This document shows, in pieces, positions 12,401 to 23,800 of a DNA stretch of 64,000 bases. Where the stretch lies: assembly GCF_000224145.3 (NCBI RefSeq), contig NW_004190369.2, positions 212,901-276,900 of the forward strand, read 5' to 3'. Origin of the DNA: Ciona intestinalis (taxonomy: Eukaryota > Chordata > Ascidiacea > Phlebobranchia > Cionidae). Position numbers and translations under genes: made by a program. The notes below the pieces were generated by a model. It saw nothing but the letters and a program-made list of their open reading frames with translations. It made no database searches and was not told the DNA's origin. How positions within the stretch are numbered: the first letter of the stretch is position 1; each line of letters begins with the position of its first letter.

Positions 12401-15400
12401 CACGATGTGTTCGAAGGAAAAAATGGGGAAAATTAAGCGAAGGTGAAAGAGCTGTTTTCCTGGACAGATACTTAACTGTAGCGTGGGTAAGACGAAGCGC
12501 AGAAGCCGACCAATGGTTGAGTTCTATTATAAGTGATACATTAGACTCAAGAACCACCACGTTATGTTTCAGTAATGAATAATGTTAATGGTTGTTTAAT
12601 CACATTCGTTGGTACAGTTGTGTTCTTTTACTGGAGGTGTATATGGTCATATGAATAAATAGATAGAACGTATTTATCCTCGCTTTTTAATTTTTAACAC
12701 TTATTAGGCATTTTTTTGTAAAACCAGAAAACTGTACTTCTACTGAATGAAAAGATAGCAGATCAACTTTTTTAATATCTATTTTTCCCGCTACGCATAT
12801 TAAATGTTTAACGTTTACTAAACTGGTTCTTATTTATTAGTTTATAATGCAAACAAAAAACTTGTTTTGATAAGTCTAATCCAACAGCATCTTAAACTTT
12901 GAACTTGCGCCAATTTCTTGCCGTGTCATCATTCCCTTTATTACTCACAATTATAACATATAAACATGTAAATGTTATTGGACCTTATTACTCACATAGT
13001 TGTCTCGCAAGTCCGGGTGCAAATAGTCTAACCCATCGTCCATTATAGCAACAGTCACCCCCTTGCCCGTGTACCCCATGTTCCATGCAGCTTGTACGTT
13101 TAAATCTAAACCGGGTTTTCCACCGGCTTGTGCAGTGTTATTCTGAAAAATATATCAGTGCCATTGCTACTTCCAAATCATGTATAGATTATCATGAATC
13201 TACTAGACTAGAACACATGTCTTATTTAGACTATACTCAAATGTCTTATGCCGCGTTTGTTGACGTATTCATTATACGTTTTGTTTTAAATAGGTGAGAC
13301 ACACCAGGGGACTTCGGATTTAGGCCATATCTAGTTTTTCGTTACCCCGATGGGTTACCAACGTGCGGTTAATGTATAGGGACGTGAACACATAACCGGG
13401 TTTCCAATTTAAACCGAACTCTTCTTACATACAAATCTCCGTATACTCATTTAAAAATTAATAAATATAAACCTTGACATAAATAATAAGAAAATCGGGT
13501 TAACTTTCGTGAAATCCAAGTTAAAAACCACTGGTGAGAAACAAGCAATACTTACAATATACCATTGGTAGGGGTATAACGGGTCAAGCCCTTGATAGGC
13601 ACCAACTTTAACTTTATTGTGACCACGTTTAAGTCTTCCATATCCCTCCAACTGTCGCACTTTTTGTACCTGACAAAGCATATATGATTACATCGATGGT
13701 TTGGAAATGTCGGCGTGCCAATTGAATAAATAATTAAAATCAATTTTGTTCCTGACTACGTCACCAGAAATTTGCGTGAAGATAAGAGTATGCATAGCCT
13801 ACTAAAGATATCTTTATTAGGCCATGGAGTATGATAGGAACGACTGATGTAAAAAATTGTCTCGTGCCTTTTTGTTCTCAACCTTTACATTTTATTAATT
13901 CAACAATTTATAAAAAGTATGGCTTGTGCGAATTATAGAATAATAATAACCAATTTGTGGCTAAAATATACTTTTAAAGTTATTATAGTAGGGTGGGGAA
14001 AGACGTGACATCTTCAGCACATAATATCCAAATATCCTGATCAAGAAAATAAAACAAAATGTGTCCCGTCTTCCCCCATCCTACTATATCACTTTTCTGT
14101 TTTTACGTTTATATGCATATTTTTTTCATACAACGTCATACTTTAGTCTATAGAGTGTGGGCAACATGTTAACAATTATAGCAGTTGGACAAGAAAAAAC
14201 TGTTTAAACTTGACTTTCAAAACGTACACTTTTTTCGTGGTATTTACGTGTATTCAAAGTAATAAATACACTTATTAACCAAAATTAACTAAAGTTTTTA
14301 AACTGCCTCTTTTAACATGCGTGTTTTCGAATTGGTAAAATTGTAATCGGTGCGTAAAAAGCTGAAACACTCCTTGTGTGTTTTATTATATTCAGTGTTG
14401 TCAATTAATAAAAGTACGAATGTACTAGTTCGTGGTGTCACCTTAAAATCGTCATACACTTAGAGTTTGCGAATATTCGTTTCGTCTGCTTGGCGAGGCA
14501 TTTACCTATGTATTACTATATAGAGCTATTTACCTAAATTATGCCTGATAGCAACAACATTGAAAAAGTGCATAGACGAAGCAGTATCACAATGTTTAAT
14601 ATATCACGATTAGGTTTAATACAAACATAAACAGCCCTTATGTATTTCCATTTCAAACATTTCAGTTAAACAAAAACATCTTCAGTAATGTAAGAATTGA
14701 AAATCGTATCTTACGTATGGGCTGTAATGTTTGTCTTAAAAAATTATGTGTTTTATGCATTTAAATATATATACCTTTGGAGATAGGCGTAAGTTCCATA
14801 TGTACCGAAGACTCGGGCTTTCCGAAGCCGAGTCCAAGGTTCGGTGTCTGAAATGGTAAAGTCCTTCGTCCCCGACGACCTGTTATAATTATATCGATTT
14901 ATTGGGGAAAATCTGATGAACACTCGCGACCTATAGTGTGGTTACATTGGCGTAAATTTATGTATTAATCTCCAGCTAGAAACGTATTTTTGTGGCATTT
15001 TTTGTTTAGCTGTATAATAAAAAGTGATTTTGCAAGTATATTAATCTCTCTTACGCCATCGAGCTAATACTTAAACGTGCCCATTTTAAGTTTCAATGTG
15101 TGTTTCATGAAAACGACAAATTGGCGTATGAGCTACGACTAAACTTGCTTTTCCAATTAGAAAAGTTTGGATATTATAGGTATATTACTGTGGGGTAGGT
15201 TGGGACGCCTTTAGCACATACTACCCAATATCCCGATCATGTTTTAAACAAATGACAACGGTCTATTTTGTAATGAAATACAGTCAGAATCCGGTGCTAC
15301 GAAAAGCGAAACACACATATTCAAGTCCAGCAAATTATACAACAAAGGAGATATATTGTTCAGTAAATTATACAACAAAGGAGATATAAGTCGCCTGTAT

Positions 15401-18072
15401 AGCAGCGTCGGTCATTTAATCAAATAGAATATGAACATACATACAATCTACTGTGTGTTTTGTTTTAAACAGTTTGGACAAAGTATAATATAGAGGCACA
15501 AAATGCGTTAAGCAGAAAAGCCACAAAACCGTCTCTTCATCGCAAATAGCAAAATAAATTTGTTGAATTAAAAGTAGTTCTTTTGCTTGCGTATACCATT
15601 TTTATTTGGTACACAGGCTTCATGTCACTTATACTAAAAATATAGTACAAGACATACAATTCTTGATTTTATTTCACTGTTAGTTTGTTGCTCGCATCAC
15701 ATCCAGAAAGCCCATTAAGTCCTTTGTGCGACAGGACACCTCATCGCACTCGATCAGACGTATATATTTTTGCACCATTTTTTATCCTCGTGTGCTTACG
15801 AGTGACAACACTTTTCAACTTTGTGTATGATTTTTGTTTTTGATAGGGCTTATAATTTGGACAACCCATTTCATTAGTGACCACTATAGGTTGCAGCAAT
15901 GTTTTTTAAGTGTCTTGCCTATAAGGACACCTACGCCGATCAGTGTTAGCACCGCCGTGTAAACAGCACATCTGCATACAACGTTTTCGACAACGAAGCA
16001 AGCAATTACGCATTAGAGACCACAGGTTGGCCTGCAGGATAAAATCAATCTTTATAAATATTTAAACATTCACATCAGTTGTTGATCGCAGTTAGACTGT
16101 GGTCAGCCATTATTACAAGGCTGGTATTTTCAACATGTATAAAGAACCTATACCTAATTGCGCCTATATCATTTTGGGGATCTTTTCATTTGCATATTGT
16201 TTTGGCTTAATAAACATTATACTGCCCTTTATTGCGTATTTCATGCGGAAAGATCAGGCATCCATTATGTATTGTAGTAATAGCAGCATACTAATTGGAA
16301 TTTTAAAGAGGAAGTACGCTTTATAAATCACGGTATAGTTCGTACCTGCTCATTTAGCCCGGTTTTCTCCATCATAACATATGGCGTTCGTGACCACAAT
16401 CGATTCGTTTATGTCTAACATACAACCATGACGTATGCTTATTTTCGTAATTTAATGTAACAAAAAAATGGAAATATGTTCAAAACATTTAAAATTACAT
16501 ATTGGAGTACGGTGTTAGCAGAAATGACGCAGTAATGCAGTGTATATGTATATACGTCAATAGATTGCGGTGCCCTCTTTTTTAATAACGACCATTTAGG
16601 TGTCGAATTTCGTGATGTTAAATCTCTGCTTTACATATTAGAATAATGTTTATGGTTATCTGCACGCAGAAGCAAGAAACACACATAATAACGGTCTATG
16701 GGAGTCGTGAGGATACGGTTTCATAATTCTTTGAATGTTCTTTGTTTACTACCAAATAGGACGAGAAAATATATTGAAAAGGTGTCCCATCTTCCCCCAC
16801 CCTACTATATATCATGTGTATAATTGTGTACACATTTAAAAAAAACAGTGATAGAGTGGGTGGGGGTAAGATAAACTATGTTTTCATTTCCTTTTTTTCG
16901 TCCCATTTGGTAATAAACAACGAATAATATTATAGTCGGTTGGGGGAAGATAGGACAGCTTTAGCGCATATTATCCAAATATCCTGCATGACCGTGTTTA
17001 AACAATTACCAAATGTCTATAGAGATTTATAATCCTTGGAGTGTTCTTTGTACTACTAAGTAGAACGAGAAAATAAAATGAAAAGGTGTTCCATCTTTCC
17101 CCACCGTACTATATAACCGTATTTTTACGACTTCAAAAGAGCGTTGTCCATTGTGTAAAATTAGCAAATGGGGCATATTATGTGCAAATGGTCCCCTTTC
17201 CCGAAACACTAGGTTCAAAAGGTCAAATTAACAATGTTTAGTAACGGTTGTACATTTTCAAGTAGTCAATGAATTGTGCATTTCAAGTAGTCAATGAATT
17301 TAATGTTAGAATTGTTCAAATTCATGGCGTATTATATGTCAAAGGTATTGCCTTACATACAAGCCACCCAATATAACCTGTTTGTATTATACGAGTGCTC
17401 ATTGCTTTGTTTACTGAGTAAATCTCAAGAAAGTCTAAACGCCTATTATGCAAACACACCAATCATATAGCTGGGTTTATAAAATTTTACAGCGTGCAGT
17501 ATATTTCGCAAGTTTACGAAACTTTGCTGCAAGATTGGGTCTTATTACAATGACAATGCTATGCACAATGTATTTTCACTGTAATAATGGGTCGGTCGTT
17601 AGTGTATTGCATAATACTGGATGACATGTTACAACCCGCGTTTGCCGTTTTAAATCTATTGTGCCACACGGGCGATGTTTACAAAATGGTCGCCATTTTT
17701 AAGTATATTTTATACCCATTTACCGTTTAAACCCCTAATCCCTACTATATAGCCTCTACTTGCACCTGGCTAGACTTAACCTCGTGTTTTTTGATGGACT
17801 CGGACGAACACATTACTTACCATGCCTCGGTTTTCAAACCCATGTCTTGCTGCTAACCAGTCTGCATGGTCATGGTTCGAACTTGGTTCAGCTGATTTGA
17901 TTGTGACCAGAAAGTCGTTCGTATAAACTCGTTTCTTTGCCGCCGAAACCAATAAAGAACCGGTTCGAATCCCAGCCAAGTCGGTGTCCCAGCTCATTAG
18001 CGTTAGGAGCAGTATATAAGACAGCGCCCTCGAAAACGACCGAGTTTGGCCGGCATAGCAGTTGTCTGCCAT
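473..18072 (-). CDS. PCSK2: Prohormone convertase 2 (subtilisin/kexin-type), complete 14-exon gene
   Basis: Secretory-granule serine endoprotease that cleaves prohormones and neuropeptide precursors at dibasic sites. Exons in 5' to 3' order: 17821-18072, 14775-14879, 13556-13669, 12996-13142, 10044-10120, 8469-8645, 7536-7623, 5577-5792, 4479-4607, 2968-3093, 2330-2497, 1421-1548, 1075-1166, 473-636. All have GT/AG boundaries and matching phases, giving about 660 residues against 638 in human. Exon 1 carries a hydrophobic signal segment ([13 protein letters not shown]) and the start of the prodomain (VYTNDFLV). The autoprocessing site is RLKRG. Catalytic residues are Asp in [13 protein letters not shown], His in [10 protein letters not shown] and Ser in [13 protein letters not shown]. 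The oxyanion position is Asp (VWASGDGG), which marks PC2 off from other convertases that have Asn. The P domain includes RRGDL and THTWGED, and the C-terminus [10 protein letters not shown] is PC2-like. I see no frameshift or internal stop. Confidence 0.97.
1576..1647 (-). tRNA. tRNA-Lys, anticodon CTT
   Basis: A 72-nt cloverleaf sequence on the minus strand. The acceptor arms GCCCTGC and GTGGGGC pair with two G-U wobbles. The A box (TAGCTCAGTCGG), the anticodon loop ACTCTTAAT with anticodon CTT, and the B box (GGTTCGAGCCC) are intact, and no tRNA intron is present. A TTTT run at 1567-1570 follows directly and would serve as a Pol III terminator. The gene lies inside a PC2 intron, on the same strand, 27 nt before the 3' splice site of exon 12 (1421-1548). 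Confidence 0.95.
2633..2700 (+). repeat. tRNA-like SINE head fragment
   Basis: The stretch contains an A-box-like tGGTTAGAGCGC and a degenerate B-box-like tract, but no convincing acceptor stem. It reads as a decayed tRNA-derived SINE head in a PC2 intron. Confidence 0.4.
3473..3868. mobile_element. Two adjacent copies of the TATAGTAGGGTGGGG MITE
   Basis: Each copy is about 195 bp. One end is tAGTAGGGyGkGGaAGATGGG and the other is its near reverse complement, ending CCCACCCTACTATAT. The interior holds a conserved GTAAACAAAGAATATTC-type segment. The two copies abut near 3670, which gives a compound structure. The ends are mutually inverted and there is no ORF, so these are non-autonomous. Confidence 0.8.
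4215..4290. repeat. Short tandem repeat, three copies of ATGACAGTCGGGTGTT
   Basis: Three perfect copies of ATGACAGTCGGGTGTT spaced 21-26 bp apart with variable linkers, in the intron between PC2 exons 2968-3093 and 4479-4607. No function is evident. Confidence 0.85.
4732..4994. repeat. GTGGTGTCACC-ended interspersed repeat
   Basis: The right half shares GTTGTCAATTAATAAA and TTCGTGGTGTCACC with a second copy at about 14215-14447, also in a PC2 intron. The left end (GTGGTCACCCG) is roughly inverted relative to the right end. It is a non-coding repeat family of unknown class. Confidence 0.55.
6329..6378. other. Assembly gap, 50 N
   Basis: Fifty unresolved bases in a PC2 intron. The sequence directly after it belongs to a dispersed SINE-like repeat, which probably caused the contig break. 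Confidence 0.99.
8818..8960. repeat. tRNA-type SINE tail segment
   Basis: Contains AATTTGGACAACCCATTAGT and CACTGGGTTGGAGC, which recur at 15850-16030, 24905-25052, 40660-40700 and 52215-52335. The tRNA-like heads of the same family are clearest at 37473-37580 and 40531-40620. SINE-derived fragments also occur at 11365-11400 and 11520-11570. Confidence 0.6.
10857..10862 (+). promoter_or_regulatory. Candidate TATA box for the nested plus-strand gene
   Basis: TATAAA about 80 nt upstream of the proposed ATG at 10943. The spacing fits a short 5' UTR, but in AT-rich DNA this motif is weak evidence. Confidence 0.25.
10943..12582 (+). CDS. Unrecognised two-exon gene nested antisense in a PC2 intron
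   Basis: Proposed exons are 10943-11234 (ends TTTTGG then GTAAAT) and 11657-12582 (preceded by the pyrimidine-rich acceptor TCTTATTCTTCTCAG). The phases agree and give 405 codons. A continuous frame of more than 300 codons is unlikely by chance in this AT-rich DNA. The N-terminus has a basic stretch and then [15 protein letters not shown], which resembles a signal peptide. The middle has scattered cysteines, and a run of Lys/Arg (RTRKKRK through RRRRRRR) could be a convertase site or a nuclear signal. AATAAA lies 72 nt after the stop. I recognise no domain. It sits within PC2 intron 4, on the opposite strand. The upstream boundary is uncertain because SINE fragments occupy its intron. It could also be a decayed or lineage-specific gene. 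Confidence 0.55.
12654..12659 (+). terminator. Poly(A) signal of the nested plus-strand gene
   Basis: Canonical AATAAA 72 nt past the stop codon at 12580-12582. It supports the long plus-strand ORF being a transcribed gene. Confidence 0.5.
13983..14095. mobile_element. TATAGTAGGGTGGGG MITE, internally deleted copy
   Basis: Both inverted ends of the dispersed MITE family are intact, but only about 110 bp remain because the centre is missing. Other members of varying completeness are at 6749-6952, 7700-7905, 8220-8400, 15180-15300, 16690-16812, 16845-16930, 19250-19380, 19480-19636, 21090-21180 and 28395-28577. Confidence 0.75.
15331..15390 (+). repeat. Direct duplication of AAATTATACAACAAAGGAGA
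   Basis: Two tandem copies of a ~36-bp unit containing AAATTATACAACAAAGGAGA and then TATA, in PC2 intron 1. No function is evident. Confidence 0.85.
16928..17117. mobile_element. TATAGTAGGGTGGGG MITE, full-length copy
   Basis: The element starts TATAGTCGGTTGGGGGAAGA and ends CCCACCGTACTATATA, with the usual interior around a GTTTAAACAATTACC-like segment. It lies in PC2 intron 1, next to two partial copies at 16690-16812 and 16845-16930. Confidence 0.75.
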
Positions 18073-18429
18073 TCAAATAAAATGCTGCTTTAAGAATTCT
18101 TCGTTTTTTCACCGTGTTTTTAATTAATTTAAATTACAATAAAACAGCTTAACCGTTAACGTCCCTGTAAGATAATGAATTTATTTGTAAACGGAAATGT
18201 ATAAAACTGCGCACCTAATACCCTTTTAACTTACGACAGTCGACCTAGGTTCTAACCGATGTTCGTTCTAACCGTCGCTTCACCCTAAGAGTGATACACC
18301 AGGTTATACAAGCTCTTCTCTGTGAGAATTTATAAATAACCATCGCATATCTTGGGCCGTCTTACGTACGCTGTACCTAATCGATAAATAACCGCAGAAA
18401 AAAATCCATTTCCTCTCAGTATTTTCCAA

Positions 18430-18437
18430 TGACGTCA
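18430..18437. promoter_or_regulatory. Palindromic CRE motif upstream of PC2
   Basis: A perfect TGACGTCA about 360 nt upstream of the PC2 start codon, with a half-site (TGACGT) close by at 18444. CREB-type control is known for some neuroendocrine convertase promoters, but its use here is an inference from the motif alone. Confidence 0.35.
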
Positions 18438-20341
18438 ATATTATGACGTAGAAATTCTATATCTAAGCTTCCGAGTAAACATAATTGATCCGTAAAGCTT
18501 CGCCCTTTTTACTGCGGTTAACGATAAATACGCCCCTTTTATATCTAATAACTGATACAATTCTACAACTGTAATACATTATGTCAGCTGGCGCAGTAAC
18601 ACTATTACAATATTTGCAGCCTAAACCTTTTACATTTTTTTATCAGTTAAATAAAACGCCTTTCACGTGACACTTCTTGCGCTGTTATACCCCTAACATA
18701 TGCCACGTTCGTAATTATAAAGATATTCCAGATATACCGTTCTATGTGCGACTGTAATACATTATAGTACCAGCTGTTACAGTATTTACTATCCAATACA
18801 TACACGTGCGACATTGTCTTACAATCCAATTCCTATACCGTACCCTTTTATCGAACAATTTTCGCTTACCGCTTTCCCAATTATAAACACATTGAGATAT
18901 ACCTTCTATAAGATATCCGATAAAACTTTTCTTATTCTTTTCTGCCCTACCGCGTACGTTTCACAATATCAGTGTTGCTCCGGTAAGCTTAATTACGTCC
19001 CTGCCCGCTTATGTATTATTCATACACAAAAACTAGCCATGCGTGACGGCCTGTCGTTGCTGGTATTGTGACGTAAAATGACAATCAAAAAAGGATTAGA
19101 ATACGTTCGATAGGATAGGGAATTTAAAACACTATTGATTATCTGGCACAGATGTATAAGATGTTTGCACCGTGGCCTATCGAATGTGTTTAGAATACAT
19201 TCATGTGTGTGATAATACACAAACAGAGATCTATCTTCGCTACATTTATAGTACTTTGTGGCAAGATGGAATACAGTTAGCACCCAAATCCCATATTTTT
19301 TAAATCGTGTATTTAACAATTACCAGCGCTCTTTAGAGCCACGATTATATGAATTCCATCTTACCTTAACCTACTATATTGGATTTATTTAACGCCAGTT
19401 ATGACCCGACTGTTCTTAATCCATATCGACAGCTCCTTTAACTTCATAGTAGGCTATAGGTACGCATAAGACAGTGTATGTTTTTTTCTTTATCGCCACA
19501 TATGGTAATAAGTCAAAAATATTTACACAAAAATAACCGCATTCTCAAGATTATGAAACAGCTTTGTTGATTTTTAAAAGCACGATTATGCAATATTACG
19601 TGATCATGGTATCCATCTTTCCTCACAGTACTATAGTTTTTACCTCTTAGCCAGTAACCCCTAGCCCTAATCCTTCACTTTCCTATTCTATCGACTTTTA
19701 ATTACCTTTAGTAGGTTAAAACTATTGTAGGTGTATGTGTCATTGATCAAGACACAGATAGAACTTTGCTGAAAACCAGTGATACCTTAGGAGTAGTCAG
19801 CGTTATATCCTTGTACTGCCAGGCGTTTTTTTGCAAAACGAGGAACAAGTCTATTTTAAAGATTTAATATCGTGGTGTTACTTACGCGTGTATGACCTAA
19901 TAATGAAATACTGAAATGCACGATTGTAAATCAAAATGCGTAAACAAATAGCAGGTTAAAAAAACAGAATAATTTTAAGCGCAACCGTTAGCGCCGATTA
20001 GCGGTAGTAATATATGCTTACAGTCGGTCAGAAGAGGGCGGTATAAAACGTTTGGTCATGTATATATCGACGTCGGTTCATTTATATCATATTTGGCTTA
20101 AGTTATTGCATAAAAGTTGTTATTTTGGCCAAACTAAACTATTGTAAAAAAGATTGTTGGTATTGAACACACTGAAAACAAAAAGGAAATTATAAACAAA
20201 AGTATAGGAAAGATAATATTATTGCAAAATTGACGTATTCAGGCGTGTTAGTAAATGCATTTATGAAAAAAATGATAATGCTAAAGGGCATAACAAAACA
20301 TACAGAATCGGGCATAAGGCTTAACAACAATATTTTTTATG

Positions 20342-20555
20342 GTGCTTCTCAACGATTTAGCTGTAACCAAAAAATAAAACATAAATTAACAGCAAAATGA
20401 CAACCCAAATTCTAAATCTACATTTCTCACAACTTTTTTTAAGCATTCAACAAAAAAGTTTAACTTTTACAAACACAGTCAAATGCCTTATGAACTACCA
20501 TAGTCACTAAACTGTGACCCCTTTTTTGGGTCACAAACCAAAGGTTGAGAAGCAC
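20342..20555. mobile_element. Short element with GTGCTTCTCAAC terminal inverted repeats
   Basis: The ends GTGCTTCTCAACGATTT and AAACCAAAGGTTGAGAAGCAC are inverted matches bounding about 214 bp with no ORF. The termini resemble hAT MITEs, but I cannot see a clear target duplication. Confidence 0.6.
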
Positions 20556-20610
20556 TTAATTAGAGAATTTTGTTTCAGGTGTTATATTGTTGTAAAATAA
20601 GAATCCGAAT

Positions 20611-20616
20611 TTTATT
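20611..20616 (-). terminator. Candidate poly(A) signal of the acyltransferase gene
   Basis: AATAAA on the minus strand about 255 nt past the stop codon. Assigned by position only. Confidence 0.35.
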
Positions 20617-20869
20617 CATTACTATAAAATAAATTGAGGTCTTTGAAAACAACATTCCATGGGTTAGTTAAAGGTTTAACAACCAATCTTATTTGCTACT
20701 GCATAACTAAGAAAAAATAAAGTAACACAACAGTAACCTAAACCTTAAATTACATAATTTCATTTGATTTAAACGAGAAATATTCTAAGACTACACCGCC
20801 AATAATACAATTGCCTACAACGCAATAACAACCCACTGTAGCAGCTATAATGTCAATATAATGGGATCC

Positions 20870-23800
20870 TTACAATATAATGGAGTCATCACTTTTAGAT
20901 AGGTTACCATTAACCGACATTTGTGTTTCAAGAAACCCTTTGACTGCTGTTCCCACGCTGTTTAAGTCAAGTAGGAAAGTGTCGTGGCCATAAATTGAAT
21001 TTAACTCGTAATAAGTCACGCTGCTGTTACCTGTTAATCAATAAACACATGTGTTTAAAATTTAGTAGTGCAAATGATTATTTATTGCATGGTAGGTTGA
21101 AGTAAGATGATCCATAGTTTCATTCGCTTAAATTCTCTCATTTGGTAGTAAACAAGAATATATATACAATAACTGCTGTTTTAAAAAAAATCTGGCATTA
21201 ACAGTTGATAAAAGTAATAATAATAAACAGAGCAAAGCACTATAAGTTCAAACCTGATCTTTTAAGGCCCTGTGCTAAATCCCTTTGTTGTTTAACAGGG
21301 AACAATAGATCAGTGGTTACTCCCATTACAAGCGTTGGACATTTAATGCGGGAAAGTCCGCTGCTCTCCTCATCTTCGTAAAACTCATTGATATCAAATA
21401 AATCCATAGCCTGGAACGAGAATTTCATATTAGACTGTGTATAGTAAATATGATCCACATGAAATAGAAATTGGTAAAGTTTCAACAAAGTATTACATAA
21501 GGTAGAAACTGTTGATGATGGTGCAAAAAGTTATTATGGTGGGTGGGATTCTGTAAATATTGTTATATATAAAAATTGGTTCACTTGTTTGCAGTATTGT
21601 GTTTCCATTGTAATATTCTGTTATCACACTCAATGCCAAAAAAATGAAAATGTAACTAGTCAAATCAAATAATGAAAATAGTTTTTTTTCTATGTAAAAT
21701 GTTTGTTTTTTTCTGTTTAAATTGGGCGTTTGTCCTTAAAAGTAAATAGGACTGATTTGAAGATTTACTTTTAGTGTTTTAAGGCAATCACCACAAGTGT
21801 GCACAAAGGGGCATAGGCTACCAATAAAAAATAAAAATTTGTATCTTGATAGAGATGCTCAAATGTAACCTAAAGGCACTATTAAAGTTTGCCAAAACAA
21901 TAAGGCTTCTCAAAAAAATTGCTTAATAAAAACCCCGCTGGAATAAAAAAAATTGGCCGTTTCAACAATGCATAGGATTTCCCATTAGAAAAAACTTCAC
22001 TCAACTTTGATCGTTTCTAGTTTCTAAAATACTAAAGGGAATTCAAATTTTATTTTTGATTTTTAAGATCAAGCCCCCCCCCTCCTCTTCGAGAAGGCAC
22101 AGCTGAAACAACTGTGTCTTCTCAAAGGTTGAACAAAATCTCCTGCATAGTATTTCTTATATTACGGTATTTCACCCTTTTTTGCTACGTCAGCATAACA
22201 TGACCTGCCTTGGCCTTTTCTGACATTTTTTTGGATTCTATATTTAGGCTACAGAAGCATTTCATAAAAGTACGAGAGAATAAAAATATAGTGCGAATGA
22301 ACTATTTAAGCAGCAAACAAACAACCATGGTTTGTTTTCCACTAAAATTTCATGAATATAGCCGAGTATAGCTGACACAATAAACATAAATGTTTTTTTG
22401 TTCTTTTACTTTGGATTATCTAGCATACCTACCTAATATACCCCCAATAAAATAAGTGACATACTGACATAGTACTAAATTGACCTCTATTTTTGTAATC
22501 AGACATAAGAAAAAATATATATACCTAACATAGAAACAACAAATTTGTTACAGTGGACTGCTTTTACAATGCCTAACATCCCTGATAACACGTTTGTCGA
22601 GTGGTCGGTCGCATTTGCAGCAATTTTTAATATATTTGACAGACTACACCTTTAACAATCATGAAAGAAATAAAAGTTGGTGCCCGGATTGTGTAACTAG
22701 TGAACCGATTGTTCGTAAAAGTTTGGAATTGATTAAAGACGATGATTCTTTCGTGTTTGTGTACTGTTCTGTTAGGGGGAGGGCTTTTTGAAAGGATAAA
22801 TCCAATCCATTCCGAACCAATGACAAACTTAAGCTTAATGGTGTACCAACATTAATGAAGTGGGGATTTCCCAATGAAAAATTGGTGGAAGATCAAATAA
22901 GTGCAGATGTAATTCCTATTCTTTTTGAATAATATTGCTTTCATTATATTTATAAATAAACAATCAACTGTAGTCAAAAAAAACAAAAAAAAACAATGCC
23001 TAACATTTATAATACAATTCGGGTCATAACACAGTACACATAAATTTTTATAATGAAGTCTAACAGGAAACTGGCCTTTTATTAGTTACAATTGAACATT
23101 TTTTTATTGCAAAATAGCTTTACTGTAAAAACTGTAATAACTATTTTTGTTTTCAATTCTTTGCTTGAAAAGTCGTGAAATATAAAACATAGGATGATTT
23201 TCAGTAAACTGAATAAAAAATAAATTTTTATGCAACTATACATACCCATATGACTAATACCCCTCTTTAATGCAAAAGTAATATATCTAAGTGTAAAAAG
23301 AGTAATCTATCAGATTAAAGATTAATAAAGCTTGAGGGTAAAAATTTAAAAAAAGCATTCACCCACCTTTGATATATAAAGCAATGAGTTCGGATCGTAC
23401 TTGGTTGCAAACTGTAGCCCCTGGTACTCAATGTATTGCTCAATCTCAAAGTTATGGCACAAAGAAGGCTCTTCCCCTGGCAACCTTAACCTCCCAAACC
23501 TTTTCTCCCACTCCAACCCACTTCTATACGTCATGGTTGCGATTTCTCTTGCCAGTTTCATCCCCTTAAGTGGGTACTCACCCTCATAATAATGTCCCAC
23601 TTTCCAGTCTGGATCCTCCATAATACACCGACGTTGCAGATACCGCAATGCGATAGACGTGGGATGGGTTTTCGCACAACCAGAGATTGAAATGACCCTG
23701 GAAAAGATTTCATATATGGAAATGTATAAATATTTTCATTTGCCAATTGACAGAAATTGTTGCCTTAAAATATCTAAGATTTATCTGCAATTACATCTTT

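Larger units (their letters stand above)
18073..20869. other. Intergenic region between PC2 and the acyltransferase
   Basis: About 2.8 kb with no ORF I can support. It holds the PC2 upstream region, degenerate tandem sequence at 18540-18910 in which CTGTAATACATTAT recurs about 180 bp apart, two MITE copies (19250-19380, 19480-19636) and a terminal-inverted-repeat element at 20342-20555. The remainder is AT-rich and featureless to my eye. Confidence 0.7.

Noticed and set aside
11997..12560. 187-codon open frame on the minus strand
   Set aside because: It lies entirely opposite the long plus-strand ORF, which has better exon, signal-peptide and poly(A) support. It has no splice or domain evidence of its own.
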